DNA of 64,000 nucleotides from Cephalotus follicularis (GCA_001972305.1 BDDD01000375.1:352239-416238); one strand, 5' to 3'. Positions 11,205 through 23,425 are shown, counted from the stretch's first letter. Notes: generated by a model from the letters alone, not told the origin. Numbers and translations are program-made.

Positions 11205-11250
11205 TGGCGCCGTTACCGGGGATCGAACCCGGGTCACCCGCATGACAGGC
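11205..11250 (+). other. extended tRNA-Asp(GUC) primer-binding site, 46 nt
   Basis: The segment starts TGGCGCCGTTACCGGGGATC. It is complementary to the 3' part of plant tRNA-Asp from the CCA end through the T arm, variable loop and anticodon into the 5' side of the anticodon stem, with two mismatches by my reading. Ordinary primer sites use about 18 nt. Nuclear tRNA genes of plants do not encode CCA, so this copy came from a mature tRNA and is not a tRNA gene. Confidence 0.8.
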
Positions 11251-12300
11251 AAGATAAAAGTTCCAAGTCATAGGTTCACTTTCTTAGAGGAATTGATGAA
11301 TTGCAAAGACTTGTCGTATTATGCTTGCTCTCTTGAATATGGGGGATGGATCATCTCATTGCCATTTGGGTTTTACCCTAAATCTGATGTGGATGCGTGC
11401 AAAGGCATGACACTAAACTGACCCACCATAGGTTATCTATTTGGAGAGTCAACACCTCTGTCAATAGAGTTCCTATTGTCTCAGTAGTGTTTAGTCAACG
11501 AGGACTAGTGGATCATACGTGATTTACGTTGTGTCCTTATACCTGAGCGGTTGGCATGCGTTGTGTAGTAACCGCTTGGCTTTGATTTCTGCCTTCCCTA
11601 GCACTAGCCACGTGCTGACAAAAGGGTTGTCTTGGGGCCTTGTGGGAGCTGCATTGGGATGTATGGGCGAATGCGCAAGATGGGATAGTCACTCCCGTGT
11701 TGAGGGTTATAGGCTCTATAACATTTGTGACCATTGAAGACTTAAAACCCCTGCCAGGTACTAGGAGATTGGGAACGAGAGGTTTCCTGGGATATCTCCC
11801 ATAGTCTCAATGTGTTCATAAAATTATAGTTGTCACAGTTTTACCTATAGGTGACATTAATCAAAACCCTAGTCCGCGGTCGGAGCTGAGATGTCGAAGG
11901 ATACGCAGCACATAAACCGATGACAATGATAAAGCACTGGTTAATTGGCTAACATATGATAAACGTGGTACTTTGTGGTCCATGGATACAGGGGTGATTG
12001 AAGATCACACCAGTGCTATTTAGATGGTTGAAAGACTATTGGGATGATCGTACCAGAACGTTAGGATGTTCTGGGAAATATATCATGGTACCGAAATTCA
12101 AACCGGGCTTTCGGGTCCTGCCTGATTTTGGAACAAGTTGACGTGTGAGAGACATGTCATTTAGTGAGAGATCAACATCTAAGAGAGATTTTACTTTGAT
12201 AGTGGACATTTTATTTGCTTGACATGTGTCGCTTCTTATGAAGTGAGTGTGAGCATCGCCATAATAGAATGTTCCTGCAAAGGATTGTTTGTGTAACTGG
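11251..12300 (+). repeat. truncated LTR of the copia family, inverted relative to the full element
   Basis: It aligns by eye with the reverse complement of the copia LTR at 12369-14845: for example 11256-11440 with about 14390-14590, and the block near 11540-11740 with about 14100-14300. It starts abruptly in mid-LTR right at the end of the tRNA-Asp match and lacks both LTR ends. The frames at 11519-11737 and 12036-12317 are LTR sequence. Confidence 0.75.
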
Positions 12301-12368
12301 TAAGTGCACTTAGACACTTGTTGGTGAAGAGAGCTAATAGGGTTTGGGACGAATTTGGGCCAGGGATT

Positions 12369-14845
12369 TGCTGGGAACGGCTTAAACGCAACAGAAGAAA
12401 AACAGTCAATTCGGACTTTAGGGGTTAGGGCCGATTAATTTTAAATTGTATCCAATTGATTAATCCCCAAGCAATGGGATGCCCTAAACTAAGTACAAAT
12501 TGTCCCAATAAATGTCCAAGGAACCCCTAATTAACATTCAATCAAACGGAAAACCAAAACCAAGCATAAGGGAAGATCGGGTTGAAATAATAGGGTTTCC
12601 ATAAACCCTAGAAATGGACACAAACAATCGGCTCACAAGGAAACACACAAACCATAGCCAATAGTCCAAGCAACGCGAACCCAATACATCCCTAACCCTA
12701 AGGGATGGCAAGGTTCCACCAAAGAGACATGGGGGTTCGGCTAAGGTTCACCAACCCTACCTACAACCTACTGCCATGTGCCACAAAGGAAGAGGAAAGA
12801 GATAATTACCAAAGTAGATGCCTCCCTCCTTCAAGTCTAACTCCCTCTACACTTTAATCCTCAGATGACCAAGGATCTCAAGGCTCCTCCTTAGGCCACT
12901 GATAAGGAAGATGATTTGTTGGAGGCCAAGTGTTTAACCTATGCTAAAGCACTCTAGGTACAGGTAAGATACAGTGTACAAGTTATCTCCACCTATGAAG
13001 AGCTTTGAGGGGTGAAAGGATGGTTGAAAATGGCGATTTTCCAAACCAGGAGTTTTTGGCGTCGACGCCTAGTGTAGTATGAAACGTAATGAAGAGAAAG
13101 AGCACCGACCAAGAAGAGAGAATGAGAGACAAAGAGAGAAAGTGTAAAGTGTGTTGTGATCCCAAGACCTCTTGTCCTTTTGTCATTAAAGGAAACATTC
13201 TTTATTGCTCTTTCTCCTCGTGCATTTAATGTTCAAGTCAACTCTCTAACTTCTTGAACACACCTCTCTTTTCCCACCAACGTCTCTTAAGTTGATATGT
13301 GCTGAGTGTCAGCCCAGCATGGCATCAACGCCATGTGTCTCTTCTTATCAAGGCGTCAATGCCAACGATAAGATGAAGGCTATCTCATCCCGTCAAGACG
13401 TCAACGCATGCACTCCATAGCGTTAACAATTAAGTCACTGGTTTACGTAGCGTCAACACATGCTCTTCATGGCGTTAACTCCGAGGGACTCAACTAGACA
13501 TGGCGTCAACGCATGCTCTTCATGGCGTCGACACCCAATACTTAGGAATAGACAATCTCTTCTATTTTGAAAAAACCCTTCGCATGTAATATTTCATCGT
13601 GGCATTGCATTGACCCATATCCAGCAAATGAAATACTCACTAGCAAAGTAACATCTCCCAGATGTTATCCTTTCACTAAATGACATGTGCCCCATACACG
13701 TGTCAACCTATTCAAAGCCAGGCAGGACCTGAAAGCCTATCGATCTCCGGTATGATGATAAATTCCCAAAACATCCCGATTTTTGGTACGACTATTCTAA
13801 TAGTCACCGACGATTAAAACAGCCCCAGTGTGAGTGCATGTCACCCCTCGGAACCATGTATTACGACGTCTACCAATCATAGTCAGAATAGCCAATCGCT
13901 TTACTCAGTCATCGGCATATGTGTCATGTTTCCATCGTCATACTTAGCTCCGATCACAGCCTAGGGTTTCGATGAATGTCACCCGTAGATATGCTGCCAT
14001 AACTATGAATCTATGAATGCAATGAGACTATCGGTAGACCTCCCATGGAAACCTCTCGTTCCTGGTCCACCTATGCCTGATCAGGACTTTTAAGTCTACA
14101 ACGTACATAGATAAATAGATCCGGTCACCCTCAGCCCAGGTGTGATGATCTCGTATTGCGTATTCTCCCATACATCTCAATGCAGTTACCACAAGACCCA
14201 AAGACAACCCTTTTGCCAGCATGTGGCTAGTGCTGGGGAAGACGAAAATCAAATTCAAGCAGTTACTACACAATGGATTCCAGCCGCTCAGGTCAAAGGT
14301 GACATCACAAGCTATAGACAGAATAGTCACCATAGACTATACAATACCAAGACCATAGGAATCCTATTGACATTTGGTATTGACTATCCAAATAGGTTTC
14401 CTACTGGTGGGTCAGTTCAATGTCATGCTCTCAGCACACACCTCACATTAGTTTTAGGGATACCCAAATGGCAATGAGATGATCATCCTCCACTGCTAAC
14501 CCAGGAGCAAGCGTAATGTGACAAGTCTTCGCGGTTCATCAATGGCCCTAAGAAAGTGAACCTATGACCTGGAACATTTTGTCACAAGGACTAAGGACAT
14601 CATTCTCATAGCCTCCTTGGCACGAGATCCAACCCTTGGAGTGTGACAGGATGCTATATGACATACAGTTAATAATAAATAATTATTTTGTTCCTTTTGG
14701 TTGGTTGGGATGAGCCATATGGCCTTGCCAATATAATAAATATGCACACAAAATATGAATGCAATTCAGAATTGTATAAATCAAGAGTGTATATATACAA
14801 ACAACGAGCCATATCATGGCATACAAGGACACCCCTAAACTAACA
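12369..14845 (-). repeat. 3' LTR of the split copia element
   Basis: In the sense direction it begins TGTTAGTTTAGGGGTG at 14845, next to the polypurine tract, and ends at 12369. It matches 30185-32662 over its whole length. Open frames such as 14028-14333 are not genes. Confidence 0.9.
13058..13535. repeat. GCGTCGACGC-type palindrome cluster in the copia LTR
   Basis: Copies include 13058-13069, 13321-13332, 13351-13363 and 13524-13535, with several TpG or CpA variants. The partner LTR has the same cluster at 30871-31350. Confidence 0.75.
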
Positions 14846-14857
14846 ATCTCCCACTTG
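14846..14857 (-). other. polypurine tract of the split copia element
   Basis: On the - strand AAGTGGGAGAT lies directly before the 3' LTR start. Confidence 0.75.
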
Positions 14858-14860
14858 GCC

Positions 14861-15607
14861 CTATAGCCACAATGACCTATAGCCTAAGCCCATGGCTCTT
14901 CTATGTCTCTCCAGAACAGTGCTGCCCAAGGCCTTGGTCAGTGGGTCTGCTAAATTTGCCTCCGTGGAAACTCTCTCAAGGGTAATGTCTCTTCCGTCAA
15001 TGATCTCTCTAATCAGGTGATACCGTCGCTGTATATGCTTGGAGCTATGATGAGAGTGCGGTTCTTTGGCTTGTGCAATAGCCCCATTGTTGTCACAGTA
15101 CACCACAACTGGACGTGCAATGGTTGGAACCACATCAAGTTCAGCAATGAACTTTCGCATCCAAATAGCTTCCTTCGCAGCATGAGAGGCTGCAACATAT
15201 TTCGCTTCTGTTGTGGAGTCAGCAGTAGTTTCCTACTTCGAACTCCTCCAGCTCACAGTACATCCGTTCAGGACGAAAACATATCCTGAAATGAATTTGT
15301 GATCATCCGAATCACTATTGAAACTAGAATCTGTATAGCCCTCTAATCTCAACTCATTATCTCCTTCATAGACCAAGAAGGTATCCTGAGTCCTTTTCAG
15401 GTATTTAAGAACCCCCTTGACTATTTCCTAGTGTTTCTCACCGGGATCAAACTGAAAACGACTAGCCATACCCAAGGAATATGCGACATCAGGCCTAGTA
15501 CATAGCATGTCATACATTATGGACCCAACAGCCGAAGCATTTGGCGGCCTACTCATGCGAACCCTCTCCTCATTTATCTGTGGAGACATCCTCTTGGAGA
15601 GGTGAAT
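14861..15607 (-). pseudogene. copia RNase H domain, broken
   Basis: The last 100 codons (15160-14861) are open and typical of the copia RNase H end: YCDNNGAIAQAKEP, SSKHIQRRYHLIRE and EANLADPLTKAL. Upstream, to about 15600, the matching frame is disrupted, though similarity to the usual region between RT and RNase H persists. RNase H would remove the RNA template during reverse transcription. Not functional as it stands. Confidence 0.85.
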
Positions 15608-15610
15608 TCC

Positions 15611-16532
15611 CTATCCAATCTGTAGAAGGCCACACTTGAAATTTTCAAGGCCATATCGTTTCAGCACCTTGCTGATGTACTGGCTTTGGGAGAGTCCCAG
15701 CAACCTATTAGATCTATCTCTGTAGATCTTTATACCCAATATATAGGAAGCCTCTCCCAAATATTTCATGGAGAAGTTCTTGGATAACCATACTTTAACA
15801 TACTGCAACATACCCACATCATTCCCTATGTCTAGTATGTCATCCACTTATAGTACCAAGAAAGTGATGTTTGGACCATCCTGTTTCCGGTAGACATAAG
15901 GCTCATCCACGTTTTTTGATGAAACCGAAAGTTTTAATGGTCTCATCAAAACTGATGTTCCAGCTACGGGATGCTTGCTTAAGGTCGTAGATAGACCTTT
16001 TGAGCTTACACACTCTCTGTGGATGCTCCTCATATGTAAACCCCTCGGATTGGGACATATAAATGTCCTCTTTAAGAAAGCCATTCAAGAAGGCTATCTC
16101 GACATCCATTTGCCATATCTCATAATCATAATAAGCGATAATAGAAATCAGTATCCGGATGGACTTAAGCATAGCGACTGGTGAGAAAGTTTCGGTATAG
16201 TCGATACCGTGTCTTTGCCTATACCCTTTCTTGACCAATCTCGCTTTGTAAGTCTCTATATTACCATCAGCGCCAATCTTCCTCTTGAAGATCCATTTGA
16301 AACCAATAGGGTTACCACCCTCTGGTGCATCGACCAAGTTCCATACTTGGTTGGCATCCATGGAGTCCATCTCGGATTTGATGGCCTCTAGCCATGCCCC
16401 GGATTCAATGCTCTTCACTGCCTCCTTATAGCTGACAGGCTCGTCATCATCGATGTCATTGAGTTCATCAGTGCCCTCAATGAGGAAGCCATATCTCTCA
16501 GGCGCTATCGGAACTCTGCCTGATCTCCTCAC
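15611..16532 (-). pseudogene. copia reverse transcriptase, frameshifted
   Basis: The upstream part (16532-15903, 209 codons) has FKWIFKRKI, KARLVKKGYRQ, DYTETFSPVA and QMDVEIAFLNGFLKEDIYM, the normal copia RT series. The catalytic block near 15840-15850 reads stop-VDDIL where YVDD is expected, so the tyrosine codon has become a stop and the frame has shifted. The 78-codon piece 15847-15611 continues with the usual MKYLGEASYILGIKIYRDR. The enzyme cannot be made from this copy. Confidence 0.92.
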
Positions 16533-16857
16533 TTGAGGAGCGCCTAACTAAGATCCACTCTCAGGTTGGGAACCTTCCCCGAACCTTCCCTAACTATGTC
16601 TGTAGAGGGTTGAACCTCTAATTCCTCCCCATCCTGTGGGCTTTCACCAGGTGATAACTCTCTCGGTTCTACCTTGCTCCCACTACTCCCTACAAGTAGG
16701 TATTCCTTCTCTAGGAATTTCGCAGTTCGCAAAACAAATGTCATTTGTTCGCTGGGATGGTAAAAGTAATATCCTATGCTCTCCTTAGGATATCCCACAA
16801 ACCGGAAACGATCCGCTCGTGCCTCCAGCTTATAAAGCTTCTGCCTCCTAACATGAG
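16533..16857 (-). pseudogene. copia linker between integrase and RT, broken
   Basis: A frame at 16798-16544 begins with GYPKESIGYYFYHP, the conserved end of the copia integrase region. It continues through an acidic, low-complexity linker as in other copia polyproteins. Confidence 0.65.
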
Positions 16858-17349
16858 CTAGAAAGCCCCAAACCTCAAATGGTTTTGTCTGTGTTTTCTC
16901 CCTATAAAAACCTCGTAGGGAGTGGAGGGGACGGATTTAGAAGGAATCCAGTTTAGGATGTACATCGTCGCATCCAGTGCATAAACCCAAAATGATATAG
17001 GAAGATCCTCGAAAGACATCATGGACCGGACCATATTCATCAAGGTCCGATTCCTTCGTTCGGACACAGCATTATGTTGTGGTGTTCCATGAGGTGTCCA
17101 CTGAGAGAGAATTCCGTTATCCCTAAGATAACCTTGGAAGTCCGCAGATAGGTACTCACCACCTCGATCTAACCAAAGGATCTTAATGGGTTTACCCATT
17201 TGCTTTTCTACTTCTAGTTTGAATTCCTTGAACCTCTCAAAGGCTTCAGACTTGTGTTTCATCAGAAACACATACCCATACCGTGACAAGTCATCGGTGA
17301 AGGTAATGAAGTAAGGAAAACCTTCAATAGCATTGACCGACATAGGTCC
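16858..17349 (-). pseudogene. copia integrase core, broken
   Basis: The frame reads FITFTDDLSRYGYVFLMKHK, then WLDRGGEYLSADF, then HNAVSERRNRTLMNMVRSMM. These carry the three acidic residues of the DDE catalytic site. A stop at about 17347 separates it from the upstream GAG-pre-integrase piece, and the C-terminal part is out of frame. Integrase would insert the cDNA into the genome. Confidence 0.9.
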
Positions 17350-18015
17350 TCATACATCGATGTGGACAAGTTCCAGTATGTCCACTGCCCTTTCTCCTAC
17401 CCCGAAGAAGGGAGATTTGGTCGTCTTTCCAATTAAACATGTCTCACACGTAGGAAAGGACTTCACGTCCTGGATGTTCAAAAGACCATCCTTAGCCATA
17501 CGTGTTGGTCTAGCATCGCTAGGATCACCTAATCTACAATGACATATGTATGAAGGGTTTACATCGCATATCTCTCTTTGCCTTTTAGTGCTAGTTCTAG
17601 TTTGAATTGTTAAATCCATTTGTTCATTTGTATTTAAAACATGGATCCCATTGTCAATGTGTCCATCACATATAAGAACATTGTTATGTATAAGTCTACA
17701 GCCATTTGCAGAAAAAATGAACTCCATGCCCATCTTATACAAATAGGAAACATAAAAAAAGTTTCTTACAAGGTTCCTGACAAAATAACAAGGATCGAGT
17801 TTAATTACATGGCCATTACACAAAAACAATTCAAAAACGCCTATTGCTGTGGTGTGAATCCTCAATCCATCACCTAAGCGCAAATCCAAATCTTCAGTCT
17901 CTCTCAACTGTCTAGAGCCTCTTAGCCCCTGCAAAGAGTTACAAATATTAGTTCCACAACCTGAATCCAAAACCCAAGTTGAACTAACATTAGTAGCTAG
18001 AAAAAGCTCAATCAT
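17350..18015 (-). pseudogene. copia protease and GAG-pre-integrase region
   Basis: The 221-codon frame contains WVLDSGCGTNICNSL, the aspartic-protease active site (DSG). It then runs through the LRLGDGLRI region and a GAG-pre-integrase zinc segment ending with CETCLIGKTTKSPF. It is a fragment of a larger polyprotein and its first Met is not a real start. Confidence 0.88.
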
Positions 18016-18261
18016 GAAAGTACCTGACCCTGAGGCACCTCCTGATTTGGACTGTTGAAACTCACTGCACTGTGATCTCCAATGTCCGTGATTTCCACAA
18101 TAAAAGCAACAATCATCGTCCTATAGCTGTCGGATCGTATCTAGGATGGCTCCCCCATCAACTGGCCCCACCGACATAATTGCTTTTCTCCCTTTCTTCT
18201 TCTTCCATTTTGGTTTTATGGGCACCTTGCCCTTGGACGTGGATCCTCTCGATCCGCCCTT

Positions 18262-18837
18262 TCAAAGAGTTGTCTGAGAAGATGTAGAAGGAAGAAACAT
18301 CACATTCGACTTGGACCTCCAGTGGTCCATGTTGGCTTCGGCCGTATGAAGCATTTCCACCAGTTCAGGTAGATTAGTATCCACATTGTTCATGTGAAAA
18401 TTTGTGAAGAACTGGGAGTGTGATCGAGGGAGAGATGAAAGTATCATGTCAATGTAGAAATCATGGTCCATGGTGAGATCTAGTTGAGCCAACTGCATAA
18501 TAAGATCAATCATCTTCAAACCATGGGCATGGACTGACAATCCCTCGGCCATCTTCGTACAGAAGAGCTGACGGGACAAGTTACACCGCTCGGTCCTCGA
18601 CCGAGATACATACAACTCACGAAGACGGAGCAGTATGTCTCCTATGGTATCAAGTTTCTCGTGTTGTCTTTGCAATTCTGGGACCATACCCGAAATTGCT
18701 AGGCAACGAGCTTCTCATCCTCATCCAACCATTTGGCCCTCTTGGCATTTTGCACTTCCATCGGGTTGGCTCCCAGTTTAAGGGGGCTCTCAGTCATGAC
18801 ATGAGATAGTTTCATGCTCGTGACTACTAAGCGCAGG
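18262..18837 (-). pseudogene. copia gag, main part
   Basis: Frames 18837-18699 (LRLVVTSMKLSHVM...) and 18687-18262 (141 codons, LPRSHSQFFTNFHMNN) match the copia gag capsid region (UBN2 type). They are in different frames, with a stop at 18699-18701. Downstream, near 18090-18115, a CCHC-like zinc-knuckle remnant is visible. The first codons of gag lie at 28797-28718, beyond the nested gypsy element. Confidence 0.85.
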
Positions 18838-18842
18838 TTGCG

Positions 18843-21351
18843 TGTCACGCCCCGAACCGTGGGTTGGGCCCCACGACTCGACACGTGGCAATCCGTACAA
18901 TCATCATAAAATTATCCATAAAAAATTTAAAACTTAATTAATAACAAACATAAATCATTTATTTAACGTGTGGATATATATAAACCCAGTTCAATAAAAT
19001 AAAATACACTGCTGCACCCAGCAGGTAAAACAAATAATTACATAATTATTTCCTGCAATTTTCGTCCATAAAAGCGTACTGTAGAGGAGGAACTTACACA
19101 ATCCTTTATCCTTAGTGTCGCTGCAATGTGTCTCCACTACCTGTTCTTGTACTTGGCCCATTCAAAGGAATGGGTCAACAACCCTGAGGGTTGTGTAGGT
19201 TACCACATGCACGGACACATACCAGAGGAACAACCAATAAAAGCAGAGGAGAAAATATCATAAAATACAATGCATGAGTCCAAAAATCCATAACATAACC
19301 TTTATAATCCTTTGTCCTCAGACTATTCTACTCAAACCTTACATATCACATGCAGAGGCGTCTAGTCCGGTCATCCTATGGTCTGCTCAGTGTACAAGGT
19401 TCACCTTAGGGCTCACTGGTCCATGGTATTCTCCTCCAGGTTCACCTGCTGAGCGGAATTTGCCCTTTGCTCAATGCTCTGTGGTTCACCCTTTGGATCA
19501 CCAGCTCTGACGGAATTCACCCTTAGGTTCACCATTGGCGGATTCGCTCAAGATCACCGGCCTCGCGGAGTTCACCTCTTGGGCTCACCTGCTCGGCGAA
19601 ATTCTCCCATGTTGGGCTCACCAACCTGGGACCATCTATCTAATTCCTTTCCTAATTCCATTTTTTTCCTTTAATATGTCCTGGGCATAAAAGAGTGCAT
19701 GTAAGGCTAAATTCATCACGTAATTACCTGCTCGGGGACGCATGCCGATACTTATCCAACTTCCTTCTTCATGACGCATGCAGGGAGGTCACGACAGGGA
19801 ACATATACATGCTCATATTCCATTTCCATTCCACGTAGGAGCATATAGGGGACAACTCCAGGGGACAATGCATGCATAGTATGTATACTTCGCTCATGGC
19901 AGGGGAGAACTTAGTGTCGTCTCATGCTCGACGAAGGTAGAGGAGGATCATAACGCGAGCATGGTAGGGAAGAGCCATGGATGGCTCCTCTGGTGTTGGC
20001 ACATAACATATGTCACCCCTGGCGTCATCACCTCGACGCCTGTCCTCCCAGGCGTTGTCACCTCAGGTTCGTGAAATTCCTGGCGTGGCATGCCGGCACG
20101 ACTCCTGTGGCGTCACCACCTCGGGCACATGGCTCCCCAGCCATTGACAGAGGAGCTTGGGCATGTCTGCCCTGGACATCACAACTCCTCGGGCATGTCA
20201 CCCCGGGCATCGTCTCCTCGGGCATGTCACCCCGGGCATCGTCTCCTCAAGCATGTCACCCCGGGCATCGTCTCCTCGGTCATGTCACCCGAGGAATTAA
20301 TTTTCTCAGTGCCCCTTCTCCTCTGTCACTGTCCAATCGCATACCTGGTTCCCGGCACCCCTGGAGTTGGCAGTGGAGCTCAACGTAGGTCTGGCATGCT
20401 ATACAGGGATCGTAAATAGCACACTTTGAACGCATACTTGGCGCATGCTGGAAATGAAGGAACTCAGGCATCCACCGGCAAGGAGCTCAGCGCGTCGCCA
20501 TGCTCGGATGCATGGTCAGGAGAGCCCAGGTTCCATCAAGGATAATGACACCAATGTATGTGGCGTACTATTTGTGCACGGTTGCAATGCCAGGGACAAA
20601 TACACATTCATTCTAGCCTTTTTAACTCTACTACAAACATCAATAATGATAACACATCTACACAGACAATAAAACACATCCAACCAAGCAACAAACAAGA
20701 ATAAAACATGCATAGCTGACACACAAGCATACAAATAAGCTGGTAAGCACTCGGACATGGAGTAACCTATTGAAAACGAAGATGCTTCTTCCTCTCCTCG
20801 TAAATCCTAGCTTTCCTTAAAGCTGGGAACTGCTACACTTGTAGCTTGCCAATTTATTCCTCCTTACACACCACCTTACTCCCAGGGAAGGGGAATTTAT
20901 ACAAATGGGGTGTGGAGGACATGGGGGCTCCATGGACAGTGCCTCTCTTGTCCACACTCTCTTTCTCGCTTTCTCTCCCGAATACTCTGGAACGAATTGT
21001 GAAGAAAATGGCTGAAAAGTGTGTCTCTCATGTCCTACTTTCCTTTTATAATAGCCATTGGAAGAGTCTGGAACTTCCTAGACCAAACCAACGGGTGAAA
21101 GGCCATTGCTGGGCTTGAGCCAGCGTCCTCCACTAGGGCCAAATTAAGCTTTCCACATACAAGCCCAAAATTCCAATTTTACCATTAAATCTAGCCCAAG
21201 GAGAATAACATAATTCCTTCAGCCCAAGTTCACAAATTATGCTCCATTAAGGCCCAAATAAATACATCATAAAATTCGGGCTCAGCCCAAAAGGTGGGAA
21301 AATTATTACAAAGCCCAATAATAATTCTTAACAATATTTAGGGCCCTTACA
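18843..21351 (-). repeat. 3' LTR of the nested gypsy element
   Basis: In the sense direction it starts TGTAAGGGCCC at 21351 and ends GGGGCGTGACA at 18843. It has four or so units of a 29-bp minisatellite where the other LTR has about two. The frames at 19274-20471 are LTR sequence. Confidence 0.92.
20186..20295. repeat. 29-bp minisatellite in the gypsy LTR
   Basis: Units starting TCCTCGGGCATGTCACCCC begin at 20186, 20215, 20244 and 20273. The partner LTR has about two units near 27593-27655, so copy number changed after insertion. The TCCTCGGGCAT core is shared with the 27-bp repeat at 6687-7082. Confidence 0.9.
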
Positions 21352-21368
21352 ACCTCCCCTCCTTACAG
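21352..21368 (-). other. polypurine tract of the nested gypsy element
   Basis: On the - strand AAGGAGGGGAGGT lies directly before the LTR start. Confidence 0.85.
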
Positions 21369-21388
21369 AAATCTCGTCCCGAGATTTC

Positions 21389-21946
21389 CTAGGATGAAAA
21401 CAACTGGGGGTATTTAGTCTGCATATCGTCTTCTCTTTCCCGGGTAGCTTCTTCCACTCCATGGTATTGCCATAATACCTTCACTAACGGAATGGTCTTG
21501 TTCCTTAACTGCTTGATTCGTCGGTCGAGAATCTGGATAGGTATATCTTCGAAACTCAAATCCATTCTCAACTCTAGGGGCTTCCATCGTAAAACGTGAG
21601 AAGGGTCGGGATGGTACTTCCGCAGCATCGAAACATGAAACCCATCGTGTACACCCTCCAGGTTGGGTGGTAAGGCAAGTCGATAAGCAAAAAGACCTAC
21701 CCTCTCAAGGATCTCAAAATGTCCTATAAACCGAGGGGTCAAATTCCCTTTCTTGCCGAATCTCATAATTCCTTTAGTCAAAGAGACTTTAAGGAATACA
21801 TGATCACCTACATCGAACTCCAATTCACACCCGCGGTGGTAACTTTTCTGTCGACTTTGTGCTGTACGGAGTCTTTCCCGGATAACCTTTGCTTTCTTAA
21901 TTGTGTCTTGCACCAGCTTGGGTCCCACAAGACTCTGTTCACCCAC
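21389..21946 (-). pseudogene. gypsy integrase C-terminus with chromodomain-like end
   Basis: The 185-codon frame contains QSRQKSYHRGCELEFDVGDHVFLKVS (a GPY/F-type region, LTPRFIGHFEILERVG) and GVHDGFHVSMLRKYHPDPSH. It ends with a chromodomain-like segment (IQILDRRIKQLRNKTIPLVKVLWQYH...). In chromoviruses this end directs insertion to marked chromatin. A stop at about 21950 separates it from the integrase core. Confidence 0.88.
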
Positions 21947-21952
21947 TTCGAA

Positions 21953-22957
21953 CTAACAGATCGGGGTTCTGCACTTCCTTCCATAGAAAGCCTCGAATGG
22001 TGCCATTCCAATACTGGTGTGAAAGTTGTTGTTGTACGAGAACTCTACTAACGGTAGATGGTCTTCCCAGCTATCTCCCCAATCCAAAACACACGCTCGT
22101 AGCATGTCTTCTAGAGTTTGAATGGTCCTCTCAGACTGTCCATCAGTCTGGGGATGAAAAGTTGTGCTAAAGTTCAGTTGAGTACCAAAAGCTTCTTGCA
22201 GTTTTCTCCAAAACCCAGATGTAAAACGAGGGTCTCTGTCAGACACCATGCTAATCGGTACTCCATGGAGCCTTACAATTTCAGCAATATACAAATTTTC
22301 TAGATGTGTGAGAGAAAAGTTCGTCTTGATCGCGAGGAAATATGCAAACTTGGTAAAGCAATCGACGATTACCCATATAGCATCACGGTTGTTCCTTGTT
22401 CCGGGCAGTCCTGTCACGAAATCCATCGTTATGTATTCCCATTTCCACTGTGCCACAGGCAACGACTGTAACAATCCTACTGGCCTTTGGTGTTCTGCTT
22501 TAACCTGTTGGCATGTCAAACAGGAAGCAACATATTCAGCTATCTCTCTCTTCATGTTGTTCCACCAATAGCTTAGCTTTAGATCTCGGTACATCTTGGT
22601 ACTTCCCAGATGTACGAAGAAACTGGAGCGATGCACTTGTGACAACAGTTCATCCTTCAGCTCTTTGTCGTTACGAACACATATTCTGCCCTGAAAGCAG
22701 ATCAATCCGTCACCTTGTACAGAGAAGTCCATCTTTAAACCTCCGTCTTCGCTCAAAGCTAGATTGAGTAAGTCACCATCGTGGCTCTGAGCTTCACAGA
22801 TCTGGTCCATTAACCATGGACAGGTCTGAATATGAGTAATGGTTAGGCAAGCTAATCGATGACTGAGAGCGTCTACTACAACATTAGCCTTGCCTGGATG
22901 GTACTGTATTTCACAGTTGTAGTCATTAAGCAACTCCATCCATCTGCGTTGTCTCAT
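21953..22957 (-). pseudogene. gypsy integrase core and zinc-binding region
   Basis: The 334-codon frame begins with the RNase H end ([20 protein letters not shown]). It continues through an HHCC region whose cysteines are in [12 protein letters not shown]. The core carries [20 protein letters not shown] and [18 protein letters not shown], i.e. the D, D, E residues. It is the longest intact stretch of this element, but a stop follows at 21953 and it is broken from RNase H upstream. Confidence 0.92.
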
Positions 22958-22969
22958 ATCCAGGTCCTT

Positions 22970-23320
22970 CTATGAGAATAGGTACTTTAAGCCCTTGTGA
23001 TCGGTATACACCTCGAACTTCGCACCGTATAAGTAGTGCCTCCATTTACGTAGCGCGAACACTATCGCTGCTAACTCAAGATCGTGAGTTGGGTAGTTCT
23101 CCTCATGGGGCTTTAACTTCCTCGAGGCGTATGCGATCACTCTTCCATTCTGCATAAGGACACAACCCAGGCCACTGCCTGATGCGTCACTGTAAACAAC
23201 GAAACCTTCGTTGCCTTCTGGTAAGGCTAGGACTGGCGCAGTAGTCAGGAGATGCTTTAACTCTTGGAAACTTCGTTCACAAGCATCGTCCCAGACAAAA
23301 GCTACATTCTTTTGCGTCAA
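22970..23320 (-). pseudogene. gypsy RNase H domain
   Basis: The 116-codon frame has [37 protein letters not shown] and [11 protein letters not shown], the usual gypsy RNase H series with its acidic residues. It ends at a stop just before the integrase frame. Confidence 0.92.
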
Positions 23321-23425
23321 TCAAGTCAGAGGTATTGCTATCTTTGAAAAGCCTTCTACAAACCGACGGTAGTATCCTGCCAAGCCAAGAAAGCTCCGGA
23401 CTTCCGTCACATTCGTTGGTCGCTT

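Noticed and set aside
11205..11250. A tRNA-Asp gene on the - strand
   Set aside because: The 5' half is missing and CCA is encoded, which nuclear tRNA genes do not have. It sits 6 nt after an LTR end.
12598..12740. Telomere-like CCCTAAA units
   Set aside because: Isolated AACCCTA-type words are scattered in AT-rich LTR DNA and never form a tandem array.
20186..20295. Evenly spaced GC-rich repeats that could suggest a CRISPR array
   Set aside because: Unit and spacing are those of a plain minisatellite with no unique spacers, and the surroundings are a plant LTR.
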